NCBI RefSeq assembly: GCF_050947875.1
Contig: NC_134570.1
Span: 242,598,584-242,662,583 of the forward strand
Length of the DNA: 64,000 bases
Reading direction: 5' to 3'
From: Dermacentor variabilis
Taxonomy: Eukaryota; Arthropoda; Arachnida; Ixodida; Ixodidae
Part shown: positions 9,350 through 20,091 of the stretch, piece by piece
Position numbering within the stretch: the stretch's first letter is position 1
How the letters are laid out: each line of letters starts with the position of its first letter
Notes under the pieces: generated by a model
Seen by the model: the letters and a program-made list of their open reading frames with translations, nothing else
Told to the model about the DNA's origin: nothing
Databases searched by the model: none
Program-made: the position numbers and the translations under genes

Positions 9350-9729
9350 ATTCGCCGTGTTTGTTCATCTTTCGGCGCGGTGAACGACGGCTACTTTCCT
9401 TTTTTTCCACTTATATCCTGTTTCAGAGCCGGGAGCGAAGCAGGGTCGCTGCCGTTGACGTTTCGACCTTCCTACTGCTCACGTGTTCGGCCGACTGCGC
9501 GCGAAACATACTCGAACGGTAGGTTGAAACACCAAAAAAGAGTCAACGTCGCGAATCAAGCCCGCATGAACAAGCGCGCGAAGTACTTTATTCGAAGCAG
9601 CGGAGGGAGCCAGCCCACGCGACTACAGCGCCGCCACCGAAATCCACGTCCCGTCCACACTCTCCGCCTCGCTTCAATGCATAGGGCGCTCCGGCTCCTG
9701 AGCCCACTACCCCCTTCTAGAACACCATA

Positions 9730-11607
9730 GCAACACCATTCGCACGTGTGGGGTGGCGAAAGCTTCAGGGAATGTCGAAGAATTGTTGCAGAGTGGGGGG
9801 CTCAAATACCGGTGAAAACGTGCCGGCGATGCGGTTCTAATCATTCCCGGCAAAGCCTCATCAGCGGGAGCAACGTTAGCAAGAATGGATCGTCGCTTCG
9901 AAGGGAAATTTCTTGTTCTCATCCTTTCCTTTGTCTCGTCGGTGTTTCTTTCCCCTCGATCATAGTTAGACGCGTGAGCAACGAAGTTCGTCTCCAGTGC
10001 AGCATGAGGTTTAAAGGCATTTCGCTAAAGTTCGGAATGCTGTTTGCCGCTTATATTGTTTTCCGCTTCTTTACCGCGTTGCGCTAGCTAGGCAGCACGA
10101 CTGCACGAGCGCATTGTTTTGTATGTTAAAGCTACTGAAGTTTGCAAGGACTGAAATTGTTCGTTTCATGTGGCGCGGTAAATCCTCGCACCAGCTGTCG
10201 GGCACTTCATGTTTTTACATCTATTTTATGCGTGGTTTCGCACATATTTAACTGTTGCTAGTTGCTCCATGCATAACTCTTGTCGATTCTTTTGAGCTGC
10301 GAAGTTTTCACCCTGCCTTGTTTGTAAAGGGTATAAATCACGCTGTGTCTTATCGGAATGATACCAAGGAAGTGCTTCTTTAACAGCTTTATTCTTTTCG
10401 CCCGAGGGCATCTTAGATATTATTTGCGTTTTTGCAAATGTGTTTAGAAAATAGGTAGTTCGGGGCGAGAATTGCTACTAGCTGCTGCGTATGGTATTTT
10501 TGTTCCATTTCCCTCTGAAAAGTTCGCGTCCCGTTTGGGAAGTCATCACACCTCGATGCTGTCTGGGCAGACTTAACACGCCGAGTGATTTCTTTGTTTC
10601 ACAACGTAGTCCCTTCTTGCATGTAAGTTTTGTACTCAACTGAATTCTTTCTTATACTTACGCTGCAGACGACTAAACCGGGCCTTGCCGCCAGCGCTCA
10701 TCTACTTTGACTGGCGCTGCTCTGCCTTCAAATATATCATGTGGCACCTCTCTCTAGTAATATAAAAAATACTGAAAAGTTAGTCAGTCTTTAGCTTTGT
10801 ACGTTTCCAAGCAGCTCCATTGGGGAATTTAAAATTGCACAAACTGCAGCGGGAACGGTAGTTCATCGGCGTATGCAGCAGAATTGCACCGGCGGTACAG
10901 CACTAAGACGCGCTTTTATTAACCCGTGTGTTTGGTGACTTCGTTGGCTAGTGTACGCATTTCCATCAATAAATTGGCAATTACTCTTCTTGAGGCGACT
11001 TCGACTGCACTTATTCGGCGATGTCACATGTATTCATCGGCAGAAAAATCACAACGGCATATGCAGAGATTGCACGTCGTGCGGATTTGTTTGACATAAG
11101 TCTGCACTAACCACGGGTGCTTATTATTCAGGTACAGAAGCAGCATTGCGGCACGGGTAGAATAAAAAAAAACATCGAGAGATCGCATCACTCAACAAAA
11201 TTTATCGGCTAGTGAACATGAGCTCTACGTCATATAAATGAGGTTCATTGCGTTTGTCTGCGGGACACACCTTGCACGTATGTGGACCATGTTGTCCCAA
11301 ACACTGGTAACATCGTGTTCACACCCGCTCGCACAGAGGTCCGCATCTTCCCGCCTACAGCTGTCACCGCAGAAGAAGCAGCCTGTCACCCGAACAAAGG
11401 AGAAATCGCAGCCGCGAACTTCAGCCATCCTTGCTGCAAAGGGTTGTCGTCTGCTACTGCTCCCGCGTGTACTGTTGGAAGCGTCCGCTAGGTGGCTTTC
11501 AGTGGCGCGCGACCGCGCTAGGGTGGCTAGAACCCTAACCGCGCGAGTTGGGGCCCAGCTTTTCCTCCGTGACGGTGCTTTTCCGGCGGACGGTGCGGAC
11601 GGCGGTA
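9730..11607. other. no supported gene
   Basis: Moderate-GC sequence between the P-like element and LINE-1. Open frames reach 146 codons (11238-11678) but overlap one another on both strands and show no domain. 11490-11607 is GC-rich and may be the distal 5' UTR of LINE-1. Confidence 0.45.
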
Positions 11608-11966
11608 CGGACGCTCCTGTGGTCGAGGCTTCAGCGACTTTGTTCGTAGCTAAGTACCTTTTTATCTTTATTAGCTAGTGTTTTGAAGTATTTTCTGTTG
11701 CATGGAGTAGGGGCGCAAATTTTGAATTCTTGGTAAGAGTAGCAAACGTACCGGCTTTGTCTAGGTCTGGCGGCTCCCCCGTAAGGCCTAGTTGGTAGGA
11801 GGGACCTATTGATAAGCTTCGTTAATTATTTCAGCTAGCTCCTCAGATTCTTGCATGGGGTAGGGAGTGACAATTCTTTATTTTAGTTTGGGATAGCGGT
11901 CGAGGTCGGCTTTGCTTGAGTGATTTGGCGAAGTTCCTCGTTGGGCCTCGGGACGTAGGCCTAGCG

Positions 11967-13154
11967 ATGAAATCGAAGAACGTGAAGGCAGCGGGGGACG
12001 GGGAGCAAGTGCAGTGCGACGAGTGCCTGCGATGGTGCTTCCTCGACGAAACTAAGTTCCAGAATTTAGCAGACGCGGAGGGGTCTAGCTTCACGTGCAG
12101 GTCGTGCGAGGGCGTCAGGGAAGCCGTCCAAAAACTGGAAGGGAATTGGGCGGCTAAGTTCGACGAGCTTAAGGCAGAACTGAGGGAGGAACAGGAGAAG
12201 CGGGTAGCACTGCAGGCGAAAGTTGACAATTTTGTCAAGGTGGAGGCGGTCCAGGCCGCGCAGTTAGTAAGGACCGTGGCCGAGCTTGAGGCAGAAAAAC
12301 AAAGGAGCGCCGAACTGGAAAGGCGGCTCGACGCGCTGGAGACGCGGGCAGCGGAGAAGGTCGGGTCAGGACAACAAAGTGCTGGCAAAAGCTCAGAAAG
12401 TAGGGTAGACCCTACAGGCGAAGCGGGAGGCAGGGAGCCAAAGCAAGCCGTCGTCAGCTCGCCGCCGGTGACACGGCGTAGTTATAGTGAAGCTGCACAA
12501 CGCGCCCCGAGTGAGGCGACGCTGCAGCCACAGGGGCGCCAGCGGGCGCAAAGGGAGGGGCAGCAGGCACAGGCTGCAGTCGAACGGTTTGCACGTAGAA
12601 GGGTCCTGGTGATAGGGGACTCCAATGTGGGGAGGGCCGAACAGGGCGTGATGGCGAGAGTGAAGGCGGACGGGCGAGTACAGGTGGAGGTGCAAGCGGG
12701 CAAGGGTATGGCGGAAGCAATGACCAAGGCGCGGGAAGTAATTGGGGTCAGCACGGAGAGCGACAGCTTGGTCATTATGCATTCTGGGCTCAATGACGTG
12801 CTTAAGGGGAGAAGCCAGGACCTTGAGAGGCACATTGAGACTGGGCTGAGTAAGCTTAGAGAGGCCTCCGGGAGGGTGCATGTGACCATATGCACTATCC
12901 CAGAGGTCCAGGGCCAGGCTTACCAGGTAGAAAGGAGGGTGGTTGAGGCCAATCGGGTCATTAGGAGTCTGAGCGGACGACTCGGGTACAGCGTGATGGA
13001 GGTCAACAGGGACGTGTACGGAACCGGCTTCCGACCTTTTGTGCAGGATGGTATTCACTACAGTGGTGCCACTGGCAAAAGGATAGGGGGCAGGATGGGT
13101 CGCCAGGCAACAGCTTTTTTAAGGGGACCCAGAGCCCTGAAAGAAGCAGTGTAG
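11967..13154 (+). CDS. LINE-1 ORF1: zinc finger, coiled coil and SGNH/GDSL esterase
   Basis: 395 aa from ATG 11967, a start conserved in LINE-2. The frame is open further upstream, but without an ATG. Residues 17-47 form a Cys cluster (CDECLRWC ... CRSC), PHD- or treble-clef-like. Residues ~60-130 are Glu/Lys/Arg/Leu-rich with heptad character, a likely coiled coil. A Pro/Gln-rich linker follows. The C-terminal half is an SGNH hydrolase: GDSN at 217-220 (nucleophile Ser219), GLND at 274-277 (Asn276) and DGIH at 361-364 (Asp361, His364). Esterase-type ORF1 proteins are known from CR1/L2-group LINEs, where they are thought to act with RNA or membranes in the retrotransposition particle. The frame is intact. 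Cysteine-finger plus esterase is the visible architecture; the biochemical role is inferred. Confidence 0.85.
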   Translation: MKSKNVKAAGDGEQVQCDECLRWCFLDETKFQNLADAEGSSFTCRSCEGVREAVQKLEGNWAAKFDELKAELREEQEKRVALQAKVDNFVKVEAVQAAQLVRTVAELEAEKQRSAELERRLDALETRAAEKVGSGQQSAGKSSESRVDPTGEAGGREPKQAVVSSPPVTRRSYSEAAQRAPSEATLQPQGRQRAQREGQQAQAAVERFARRRVLVIGDSNVGRAEQGVMARVKADGRVQVEVQAGKGMAEAMTKAREVIGVSTESDSLVIMHSGLNDVLKGRSQDLERHIETGLSKLREASGRVHVTICTIPEVQGQAYQVERRVVEANRVIRSLSGRLGYSVMEVNRDVYGTGFRPFVQDGIHYSGATGKRIGGRMGRQATAFLRGPRALKEAV

Positions 13155-13156
13155 GC

Positions 13157-16100
13157 GTGGACGATTCGAGGCAGGAGCCACAAACACGCGAACATCGGTA
13201 CTGTAGGAGAGGTGACAGGAATAAGCGCAAGAGCCAAATTAAGTCAGACATAGGGTTCATTAACATGCAAGGTGGCAGAAATAGGCTAAAAGGGGAGGAA
13301 ATCGAAGAACAACTAAGGCAGGAGAACTTAATGGTTTATGGGTTTGTAGAGACACATCTTAGGGACATGGAACAACCGCCCTGTAACCCTGATTATGCAT
13401 GGGAATACTGCAACAGAGTGCAGGGTAGCAGAAAGGGTGGGGGAATTGGAGCATTCATTCATAAAAATACAAATTGGCCAAGGGTCAAACAGGAATGCAA
13501 GGAGCATTTATGGCTAGAAGGAAAAGTAGCAGGGGCGAAAACACTTCTGGGCTTTGTATAGCTTTGGACAGGATCAAATGCTAAAGAGGAAAACAAAAAA
13601 ATGTTGGACTGTATAGCAGCGGACATCAATGAGCTAGGAAAAGGATGTGAAGTAATTGTATTAGGAGACATGAATGCGCATGTTGAAGATATGGATGGGT
13701 ACACAGACTCCACAGGTAACATGCTGCTGGATATGTGTGAGAGGCTTAACTTAGTTGTCTGTAACTCTACTGAAAAGTGTGACGGGATCATAACATGGGA
13801 GGTAGGGGGTCGACACTCGACAATAGATTATGCGTTGATGTCACATAGGATGTACGATAGATTAGGAGCCATGATTATAGATGAACAGGGCTCCAGAAGT
13901 ATAGGTAGCGCCCACAAACGTATCAAGTTGAGTTTTAAGAGGGAAACTAAAGCACGAACGACGCGCGAGGAAACGCCAGATGTGATTTTTTACTCAGAAG
14001 ACGAAGTGTAAATAGCGGCCAAACAAATTGAAGAGGAAATATCAGAGAGTACTGAAACTGATTGGACTTACCCAAAGTTAATGAGACTATTTGAGCGTGA
14101 GCTAGGTAAGGCGCGAGTCAGGAAAACAAGGCAAGGGATACGAAAACTCAAGAGCTGGTGGGATGAAGAGGTTAAGAAGGCCATAAAGAAACGTCAGGAA
14201 GCCTCCAGGGAACACAGGTATTCCAAAAGTAAGGGAGAACCTGAAGCAGAAGTAGAGAGGAAATGGGTAAACTACATAAAATGCAAAAGGGAAGCATCTT
14301 ATTTGATCAACGAGAAAATCAAGACAAAAGGGTCCCAATGGCTGTCAAAAATAAGCAATAAAAAGATAAACAGGCAGCTAGAAAATTCTGGCAACATCTT
14401 AACTCCTTGGGTAATAGGACAAGCCTAGAGCAGAGGTATATAGTAACAGCTCAAGGTACTCGGTTAGAAGGAGAGGCGGCAATGGAGCATATAGGAACCA
14501 TGATGAGGGAAAAATTTACAAAACAGACAAATGGTACATGCAGTACGTCGGAGAGGGATAGCCCGGTCGACCCACTGCTTTCACTTGGACAAAAAGAGCG
14601 GGAAAGGGCGGAGAAGAGGGTACCAAGTAGCACATCGGCAGGCCCCGATGGTATTCCAATTATGTTAATAAAGAAATTGGGCCCGAAATCTAAGAAAGCA
14701 TTGAGGGAGGTGGTGAGCAAAATGCTAGTGGATGGTAAAGTACCTGACGAATGGAGGCTAAGTGGGATGAGAATGATATATAAGGGAAAGGGGGACAAAG
14801 CTGACATAAATAACTACCGGCCTATAACAGTGACGTCAGTGGTTTACAGGGTGGTTATGCAGATTATAAAGGACAGACTACAGGCATGGGTAGAGAACGA
14901 GGGGGTACTTGGAGAGCTACAAAATGGGTTCCGGAAGCATAGGAGGCTAGAAGACAATCTGTTCTCGCTAACACAGTGCATTGAAATAGCTGAAAAGGAA
15001 CACAGACCCCTATGGCTGGCTTTTTTGGACATCAAGGGAGCCTATGACAGTGTACTTCAAGAGGGCTTGTGGGACATTCTGGAAACTTTAGGAGTGCAAG
15101 ATGGAGTAACCAATTTCTTAAAAGATATCTATAAAGGTAACCGGGTGATTATACAATGGGAAAAGCAGGTTTCGGAGCCTGTGATGATTCGGCGGGGGCT
15201 TAGGCAGGGGTGCCCATTGTCACCTCTGATGTTTATGCTGTACCTACAAGGTCTAGAGGCCAAAATACAGCAAAGCGGACTCGGCTTCAACCTATCATTT
15301 CTCAAGCAGGGAAAATTGATTGAACAGTCATTACCAGGACTGATGTACGCGGATGATATTGTATTAATGGCTGACAATGCAGAAGATCTGCAGGAATTAA
15401 TGGACATATGTGGTACAGAAGGAGACAGGTTAGGCTTGAAGTTTAGCAAAGAAAAATCAGCAGTCATGATTTTTAATGATAACAGTTGCGGCGAGCATAA
15501 GATACAGGAGGCCACGCTGGAGATAGTCGATAAATACAAGTACCTTGGGGTGTGGATAAATAATGGCATTGAGTATCTGACAGAGTACGAAAAATATCTA
15601 ACGACTAAAGGTAACAGAAGTGCAGCGATTATGAAGAGTAGGGCACTGTGGAACTACAATAGGTACGAGGTAGTACGAGGGATATGAAAGGGGGTAATGG
15701 TACCAGGCCTGACTTTTGCCAATGCAGTTCTATGTATTAGAACAGAGACCCGGCAACAGTTGGAAATTAGGCAACGTGGTGTGGGTAGGCTCGCTCTGGG
15801 AGCACATGGCAAGACACCAAACCTTGGAGTGCAGGGGGATCTGGGATGGTCTTCTTTCGAGGGCAGAGAGGCTAGTAGCAAGATAGCATTTGAGGAGCGA
15901 TTGAGAAAAATGGGGGAAATTCGGTGGGCTAGGAAGGTTTTCAGTTACTTATACACGAGGAATGTTGACACGAGGTGGAGGAAGCGAACTAGAAAATTGA
16001 CAGGCAAATACTTGGGCAGTAGCGGGGGAACAAGTAAGGAATCATCTGTCAAGAAAAAGGTTAAGGAGGCAGAGAGGGGTATGTGGAGTACAGAGATGCA

Positions 16101-16461
16101 AACCAAATCGGCATTGGAGACATACAGGACGTTTAAGCAAGAAATAGCCAAAGGAAATATTTACGATAACTCTAAGGGAAGCTCATTGTTGTTCGAAGCC
16201 AGGACAGGTGTACTGAGGACTAAAACGTACCGAGCCAGATACCAGGAGATAGATTTGGTGTGCGAGGCGTGTAGAGAGGAGGAGGAAACGGCGGAACACC
16301 TGATACTTGCTTGTAAACAACTTCACCCTGCAGTTGAATCTAACGGGGAACTATTCAAAGCCTTGGGTTTTAAAGACAGTGAAAGTAGAATAGACTTTGA
16401 ACAGGTAGAAATAACTAAACGGAGGCTATCTGATTGGTGGACAATATCAACGCAAAAGTAA
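13157..16461 (+). pseudogene. LINE-1 ORF2: APE endonuclease and reverse transcriptase, broken
   Basis: The endonuclease begins with DIGFINMQGGRN and has the ETHLRD, GDMNAH and STIDYALMS blocks that surround APE catalytic residues. The RT contains AGPDGIP, YRPITVTS, AFLDIKGAYDS, LRQGCPLSP and the catalytic YADDIVLM at about 15344-15367. The C-terminus has a Cys/His motif (CEACREEEETAEHLILAC). Breaks are TAG at 13559, TAA at 14009, a frameshift near 14355 and TGA at 15685 (Trp expected). The RQGCPLSP rather than GVPQGS form of the RT motif separates it from the CR1-like copies elsewhere in the window, so the clade is uncertain (RTE-like is possible). Confidence 0.85.
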
Positions 16462-16554
16462 AGGAGTAAATACATAGGTATGCATGCATATAGAACCATT
16501 AAAGGCTAGGTGGCGCGCGCCGCCGCCGCCCGATTCAAAGGGCTGAGCCACAAT

Positions 16555-16593
16555 CATCCATCCATCCATCCATCCATCCATCCATCCATCCAT
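16555..16593 (+). repeat. (CATC)n tail of LINE-1
   Basis: About ten tandem CATC units ending LINE-1. The same tail, inverted, begins LINE-3 (27523) and LINE-4 (42290), so it is part of the element and not a chance microsatellite. Confidence 0.95.
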
Positions 16594-16668
16594 AGGCTTT
16601 CCTTGTCAATATGCCGACCAACCATAGCGGACGCTCCTGTGTCGAGGCTTCAGCGATTTCGTTCGTAG

Positions 16669-16857
16669 GTAAGTACTCTTTTTCTTCTTATTAGCTGATG
16701 TTTTTGAAGTGTTTTATTTTGCATGGAGCAGGAGCGCAAATTTTGAATTCGTGGTAAGCGTGGTAAACGTACCGGCTTTGTCTAGGTCTGGCCGTTTCCC
16801 TCGTTAGGCCTAGGTGCTAGGCGGGACCTATTTGATAGGCCTATTTAACTATTTCAG
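16669..16857 (+). other. intron-like signals in the LINE-2 5' UTR
   Basis: A strong donor-like GTAAGT follows gttcgtag (16669), and an acceptor-like ctatttcag ends at 16857, 60 bases before the ORF1 ATG. In LINE-1 the donor reads ctaagt, so the GT is lost. An intron still present in a retroposed copy argues against routine splicing, so this is only a sequence resemblance. Confidence 0.25.
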
Positions 16858-16917
16858 CTAGCTCTTCGAAGTGATTTGGCGGACGTGCTCGTTGAGCCTA
16901 AGGACGTAGGCCTAGCG

Positions 16918-18144
16918 ATGAAACCAAAGAAAGGGAAGGCCGCGGGGGACGCGGAGCAAGTGCAGTGCGACGAGTGCCTGCGCTGGTGCTTCCTCGACGA
17001 GACCAGTTTCCAGAGCTTAGCAGACGCGGAGGAGTCTAGCTTTACGTGCAGGCTGTGCGAAGGGGTCAGGGAAGCAGTCCAAAAACTGGAAGGAAATTGG
17101 ACAGCCAAGTTCGAAGAGCTGAAAGCAGACCTCAGGGAGGAGCGGGAGAAGCGGATAGCTTTGCAGGCGAAAGTCGCCGAGTTGGTCGAGGTGGAAGCGG
17201 TGCAGGCCGCGCAATTAGTAAGAACCGTGGCCGAGCTTGGAGAAGAGAGGGAAAGGAGAGCAGAACTGCATAGGCGGCTCGATGCGCTTGAGACGCGCGC
17301 AGCGGAAAATGATGGGTCGGGACACCAAGCCGGTGGCCAAAGCACAGAAAGTAGGGTAGACCCTACATGCGAAGTGGGGGGCAGGGTGGCAGAGCAAGCG
17401 GTAGTCGGCTCGCCGCCGGTGAATCGGCGTAGTTATAGCGAAGCAGCGCAACACACCCCGAGGGAGGCGACGCTGCAGCCACAGGGGCGCCAGCGAGCGC
17501 GAGGAGAGGAGGGGAACAAGCTAACCCCAAGGAATGAGCTCGCAGCCAATGATAAGCATAACCTGAAAGTTAGGAGGGAGGGAAAGAATGCCCTAGTACT
17601 TATCGGTGGTGATTCAAATATGAGGAGGTGCAAAAGAGCTATAATGGAGCGTGGAAAGGGTGATAAGCGGGTAGCAGTCGGGACGTTCCCAGGTAGGACA
17701 ATGGACGCAGTACTGAGAGAAACAAAAAGCGAGCTTTCTGAGAATGTTGCAGAGCGCAATTTGGTAGTCGTAGCGGCGGGGCTAAATGATGTGTTGAATG
17801 GTGAAGCTGCAAAACTAGTGGAAAGATTAGCGGAGGGAGTTGACGATTTAAGGGCGATAGCACAGCAAGTCCAGATCGTGGTATGCACAGTGCCGGAGGT
17901 GCAAGGACGGAACAGAGAAATTTCTAAGGACGTTGTGGCTGTTCATCGTAAGATAAGAAAGCTAAGCCAGGAGAAAGGCTTTGAAGGGGCAGATATAAAC
18001 AGAGAAGTGCATAGAGCAGGCTTTGGCGGAGGCTTTACACGAGATGGCATCCACTTTAATGGAAGGCTAGGAGCCGAGATCGGCTGGCGCCTGGCAGGTC
18101 GTGCAGCAGCTTTTTTAGGGGGTCCACTGTGGCTTAGGGCGTAG
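16918..18144 (+). CDS. LINE-2 ORF1: zinc finger, coiled coil and SGNH/GDSL esterase
   Basis: 408 aa from the ATG homologous to that of LINE-1. The N-terminal Cys cluster (CDECLRWC ... CRLC) and coiled-coil region are closely similar to LINE-1 by eye, up to the shared segment ending LQPQGRQRA. After that the proteins diverge: this esterase has GGDSN, AAGLNDV, the shared VPEVQG block and TRDGIHFNG, keeping all catalytic blocks while most other residues differ. The frame is intact although ORF2 is decayed. Function is as for LINE-1 ORF1, by inference from the family. Confidence 0.85.
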   Translation: MKPKKGKAAGDAEQVQCDECLRWCFLDETSFQSLADAEESSFTCRLCEGVREAVQKLEGNWTAKFEELKADLREEREKRIALQAKVAELVEVEAVQAAQLVRTVAELGEERERRAELHRRLDALETRAAENDGSGHQAGGQSTESRVDPTCEVGGRVAEQAVVGSPPVNRRSYSEAAQHTPREATLQPQGRQRARGEEGNKLTPRNELAANDKHNLKVRREGKNALVLIGGDSNMRRCKRAIMERGKGDKRVAVGTFPGRTMDAVLRETKSELSENVAERNLVVVAAGLNDVLNGEAAKLVERLAEGVDDLRAIAQQVQIVVCTVPEVQGRNREISKDVVAVHRKIRKLSQEKGFEGADINREVHRAGFGGGFTRDGIHFNGRLGAEIGWRLAGRAAAFLGGPLWLRA

Positions 18145-18204
18145 GGGTAGGTAGAAACAATGTAGAAAGCTCAACAATAGAGGCTGACGCCAATGAAATG
18201 ACTA

Positions 18205-20091
18205 CTAGGAGGTCCAGGAAGAAAACTACAAAAAAGAAATTTAACACCGGGATCAGGTACATAAACATCCAAGGCGGTAGAAAAAGAGCGAAGTAGTTAG
18301 AAATACAACAGCAGTTAAAGGACGAAGAAGTAGGTGTATACGCGCTATGCGAAACACATCTCAGGGATCTGGACGACCCACCGTTTATTCAGGGCTGCGT
18401 CTGGGAAGGGAGCACAGAACAACGACGGAGAGGAAGGGAGGAGGAGTAGGTATGCTGATACATCAAGGAACAAATTGGCAAAGAATAAAGTCAATTTGCA
18501 AAGAACACGTCGGGGTATCAGGTACAATTGCCGGTAAAAAGGCATGGCTAGGAGTAGTTTATTAAGGGACAGGGGACAAATGCAGGCAAGAGAACAAGGA
18601 TCTAGTGAGCAAGGATCTAGTGATCTCAATGACGATATAAAGCAGTTTGGAGAAGGTGCCGATATTTGTCTGCTGGGTGACATGGATGGCCACATCGAGG
18701 ATCTGGATGGATACACAGATTGTAACGGGAAGTTGATGCTAGACTTCTGTGAACGACACAACCTAGTTATAGTAAATAGAGAAACTAAGTGGGAGGGGTA
18801 AATCACGTGGGAATCCCGTAATAGGCAAACGACCATTGACTACTGCTTAATGTCGCAGGGGTTGTATAACAAGTTCGCAATAATCGAAATAGACGAAGAG
18901 GGGAAGTACAGCCTCTGAAGTGATCATAAGCGTATTAGTCTACAGTTGGGAGCCCTACTTAAAAGAGAAATGCAGGGAAGCCAAAAAGAGTACGCAAAAT
19001 TAAAGCACGCGCAAATAGCGCAAATAGCGGCGGGCATAGAGGAAGCAATAAAGAAACATCCCATGGAAAGGTGGGATTATAATCAGTTAGAACTACTCAT
19101 TAGTACGAAAATAAAAGAGGTAAAAGGAGTAAACCGCTGGAGAGGAAAGGGGAAGCCACGAAGTTGGTGGAATAAGGAAATTAGAGAGGCCATCGAACAA
19201 CGACGGTGGGCATCTCGGGAACACAGAGAAGCAAAGAGGGCGCAGTTATCTGAAGAGGAAATAGGCCAAAAATGGGAATATTATCGACAAAAGAAACAAC
19301 AAGTGCAGGTCCTCGTCCAGGCTAAAATAAAGCAGTCCTCTGATCGCTGGCTGGCTGAAGTTCGCGATGCAACTAAAGGGGGGTCAAGAAAATTCTGGAA
19401 CCATATAAGCTGGCTGGGTAAAGCGAATCACAGAAAAGAGGAACAGATTCACGATGCCGAGGGAAATTGTTTAGAGGGAGATGACGCTGTGAACTACATT
19501 GGTTCAGTTATAGCAGAGTCATTTAGGAAAGACGATAGGGTAATCGCCCCAAATGAGGGAGCAACACAGGATAGCACAATAGAAAACAGCTTAGAACTGA
19601 CCAGTCTTAACTGGAAAAAGACGGAAGGAAATGTTCCAAAATGCACGTCCGCGGGGATAGACGAAATTCCAACCAAGTTAATTAATGAACTTGGCCCAAC
19701 AAGCAAGGAAACGCTGATAAAAGCATTGGAGGCAGTCATAACAAATAAGCAAATTCCGCACAGCTGGAAAGAGAGTAAAATGAATTTGATTTATAAAGGG
19801 AAAGGTGATAAGAAGAACATAAAATCCTTCCGACCAATTACGATAACATCAGTTATACATAGGCTGGCGATGCAGGCGGTGAAATTAAAAATGCAGTCAT
19901 GGGTAGAAAGTAATAGAATACTCGGAGAACTTCAGAACGGGTTCAGAAGTGGTAGGCGCTTAGATGATAGCCTGTTCGTGCTTACCCAGTGCATAAAAAT
20001 AGCTTAGGCGGAAAATAGACCTCTGTATTTAGCCTTCCTGGACATAAGTGGTGCATACGACAATGTAACAGGGAACTTCTGTGGAACATAT
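18205..20091 (+). pseudogene. LINE-2 ORF2, endonuclease and first half of RT, broken
   Basis: Recognisable blocks are RYINIQGG, CETHLRDLDDPP and LGDMDGHIEDLDGYTD in the endonuclease (the GDMN position reads GDMD), TTIDYCLMS and a SDHKR segment, then RT blocks LIYKGKGDKK, FRPITITSV, GELQNGFRS and AFLDISGAYDN. Stops occur at several places, for example near 18296, 18562, 18799, 18916 and 20005. The frame is cut by Gypsy-1 at 20091 and resumes in register beyond it. Confidence 0.85.

Larger units (their letters stand above)
7647..9729. mobile_element. P-like DNA transposon, non-autonomous
   Basis: The core ctagaagggggtagtgg at 7656-7672 is repeated exactly, inverted, at 9704-9720, with pairing extending on both sides (outer catagtgaa versus the complement of ttcaccata-like aacaccata). 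Between these ends lies the C-terminal part of a P/THAP9-type transposase on the minus strand. The outer ends beginning CATxxTG recall P-element ends. The 8-bp flanks (ttcttgtc and gcaacacc) do not match, so either the limits are slightly off or the duplication has decayed. Confidence 0.6.
11608..16596 (+). mobile_element. LINE-1 copy (esterase-type non-LTR retrotransposon), full length or nearly so
   Basis: The order is 5' UTR, ORF1 (11967-13154), ORF2 (13157-16461) and 3' UTR ending in a (CATC)n tail. The 5' limit given is where similarity to LINE-2 begins (cggacgctcctgtg); the true start may be further upstream. Short tandem-repeat tails rather than poly(A) are common in several LINE clades, including RTE-type. 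ORF1 is open, while ORF2 carries three nonsense codons and one frameshift. LINE-4 (42290-43240) is an almost identical 3' fragment, so this subfamily moved recently. It lies head to tail with LINE-2, about 30 bp apart. Confidence 0.9.
16628..20091 (+). mobile_element. LINE-2 copy, 5' part (interrupted by Gypsy-1)
   Basis: The 5' UTR from cggacgctcctgtg parallels that of LINE-1. ORF1 is open and ORF2 is degenerate up to the Gypsy-1 insertion inside the reverse transcriptase, after GAYDN. The element resumes at 25414. Similarity to LINE-1 is high through the 5' UTR and first half of ORF1, then falls sharply; see findings. Confidence 0.9.

Noticed and set aside
7639..9737. 8-bp target duplication for the P-like element
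   Set aside because: ttcttgtc and gcaacacc do not match; claimed only the inverted ends.
11238..11678. 146-codon frame upstream of LINE-1
   Set aside because: No domain, and overlapping frames of similar length exist on both strands; probably GC-rich 5' UTR or flank.
12393..13058. 221-codon minus-strand frame and other antisense frames over LINE-1 ORF1
   Set aside because: Shadow of the sense ORF1, which has clear zinc-finger and esterase motifs; the GC-rich sense codons keep the antisense frame open.
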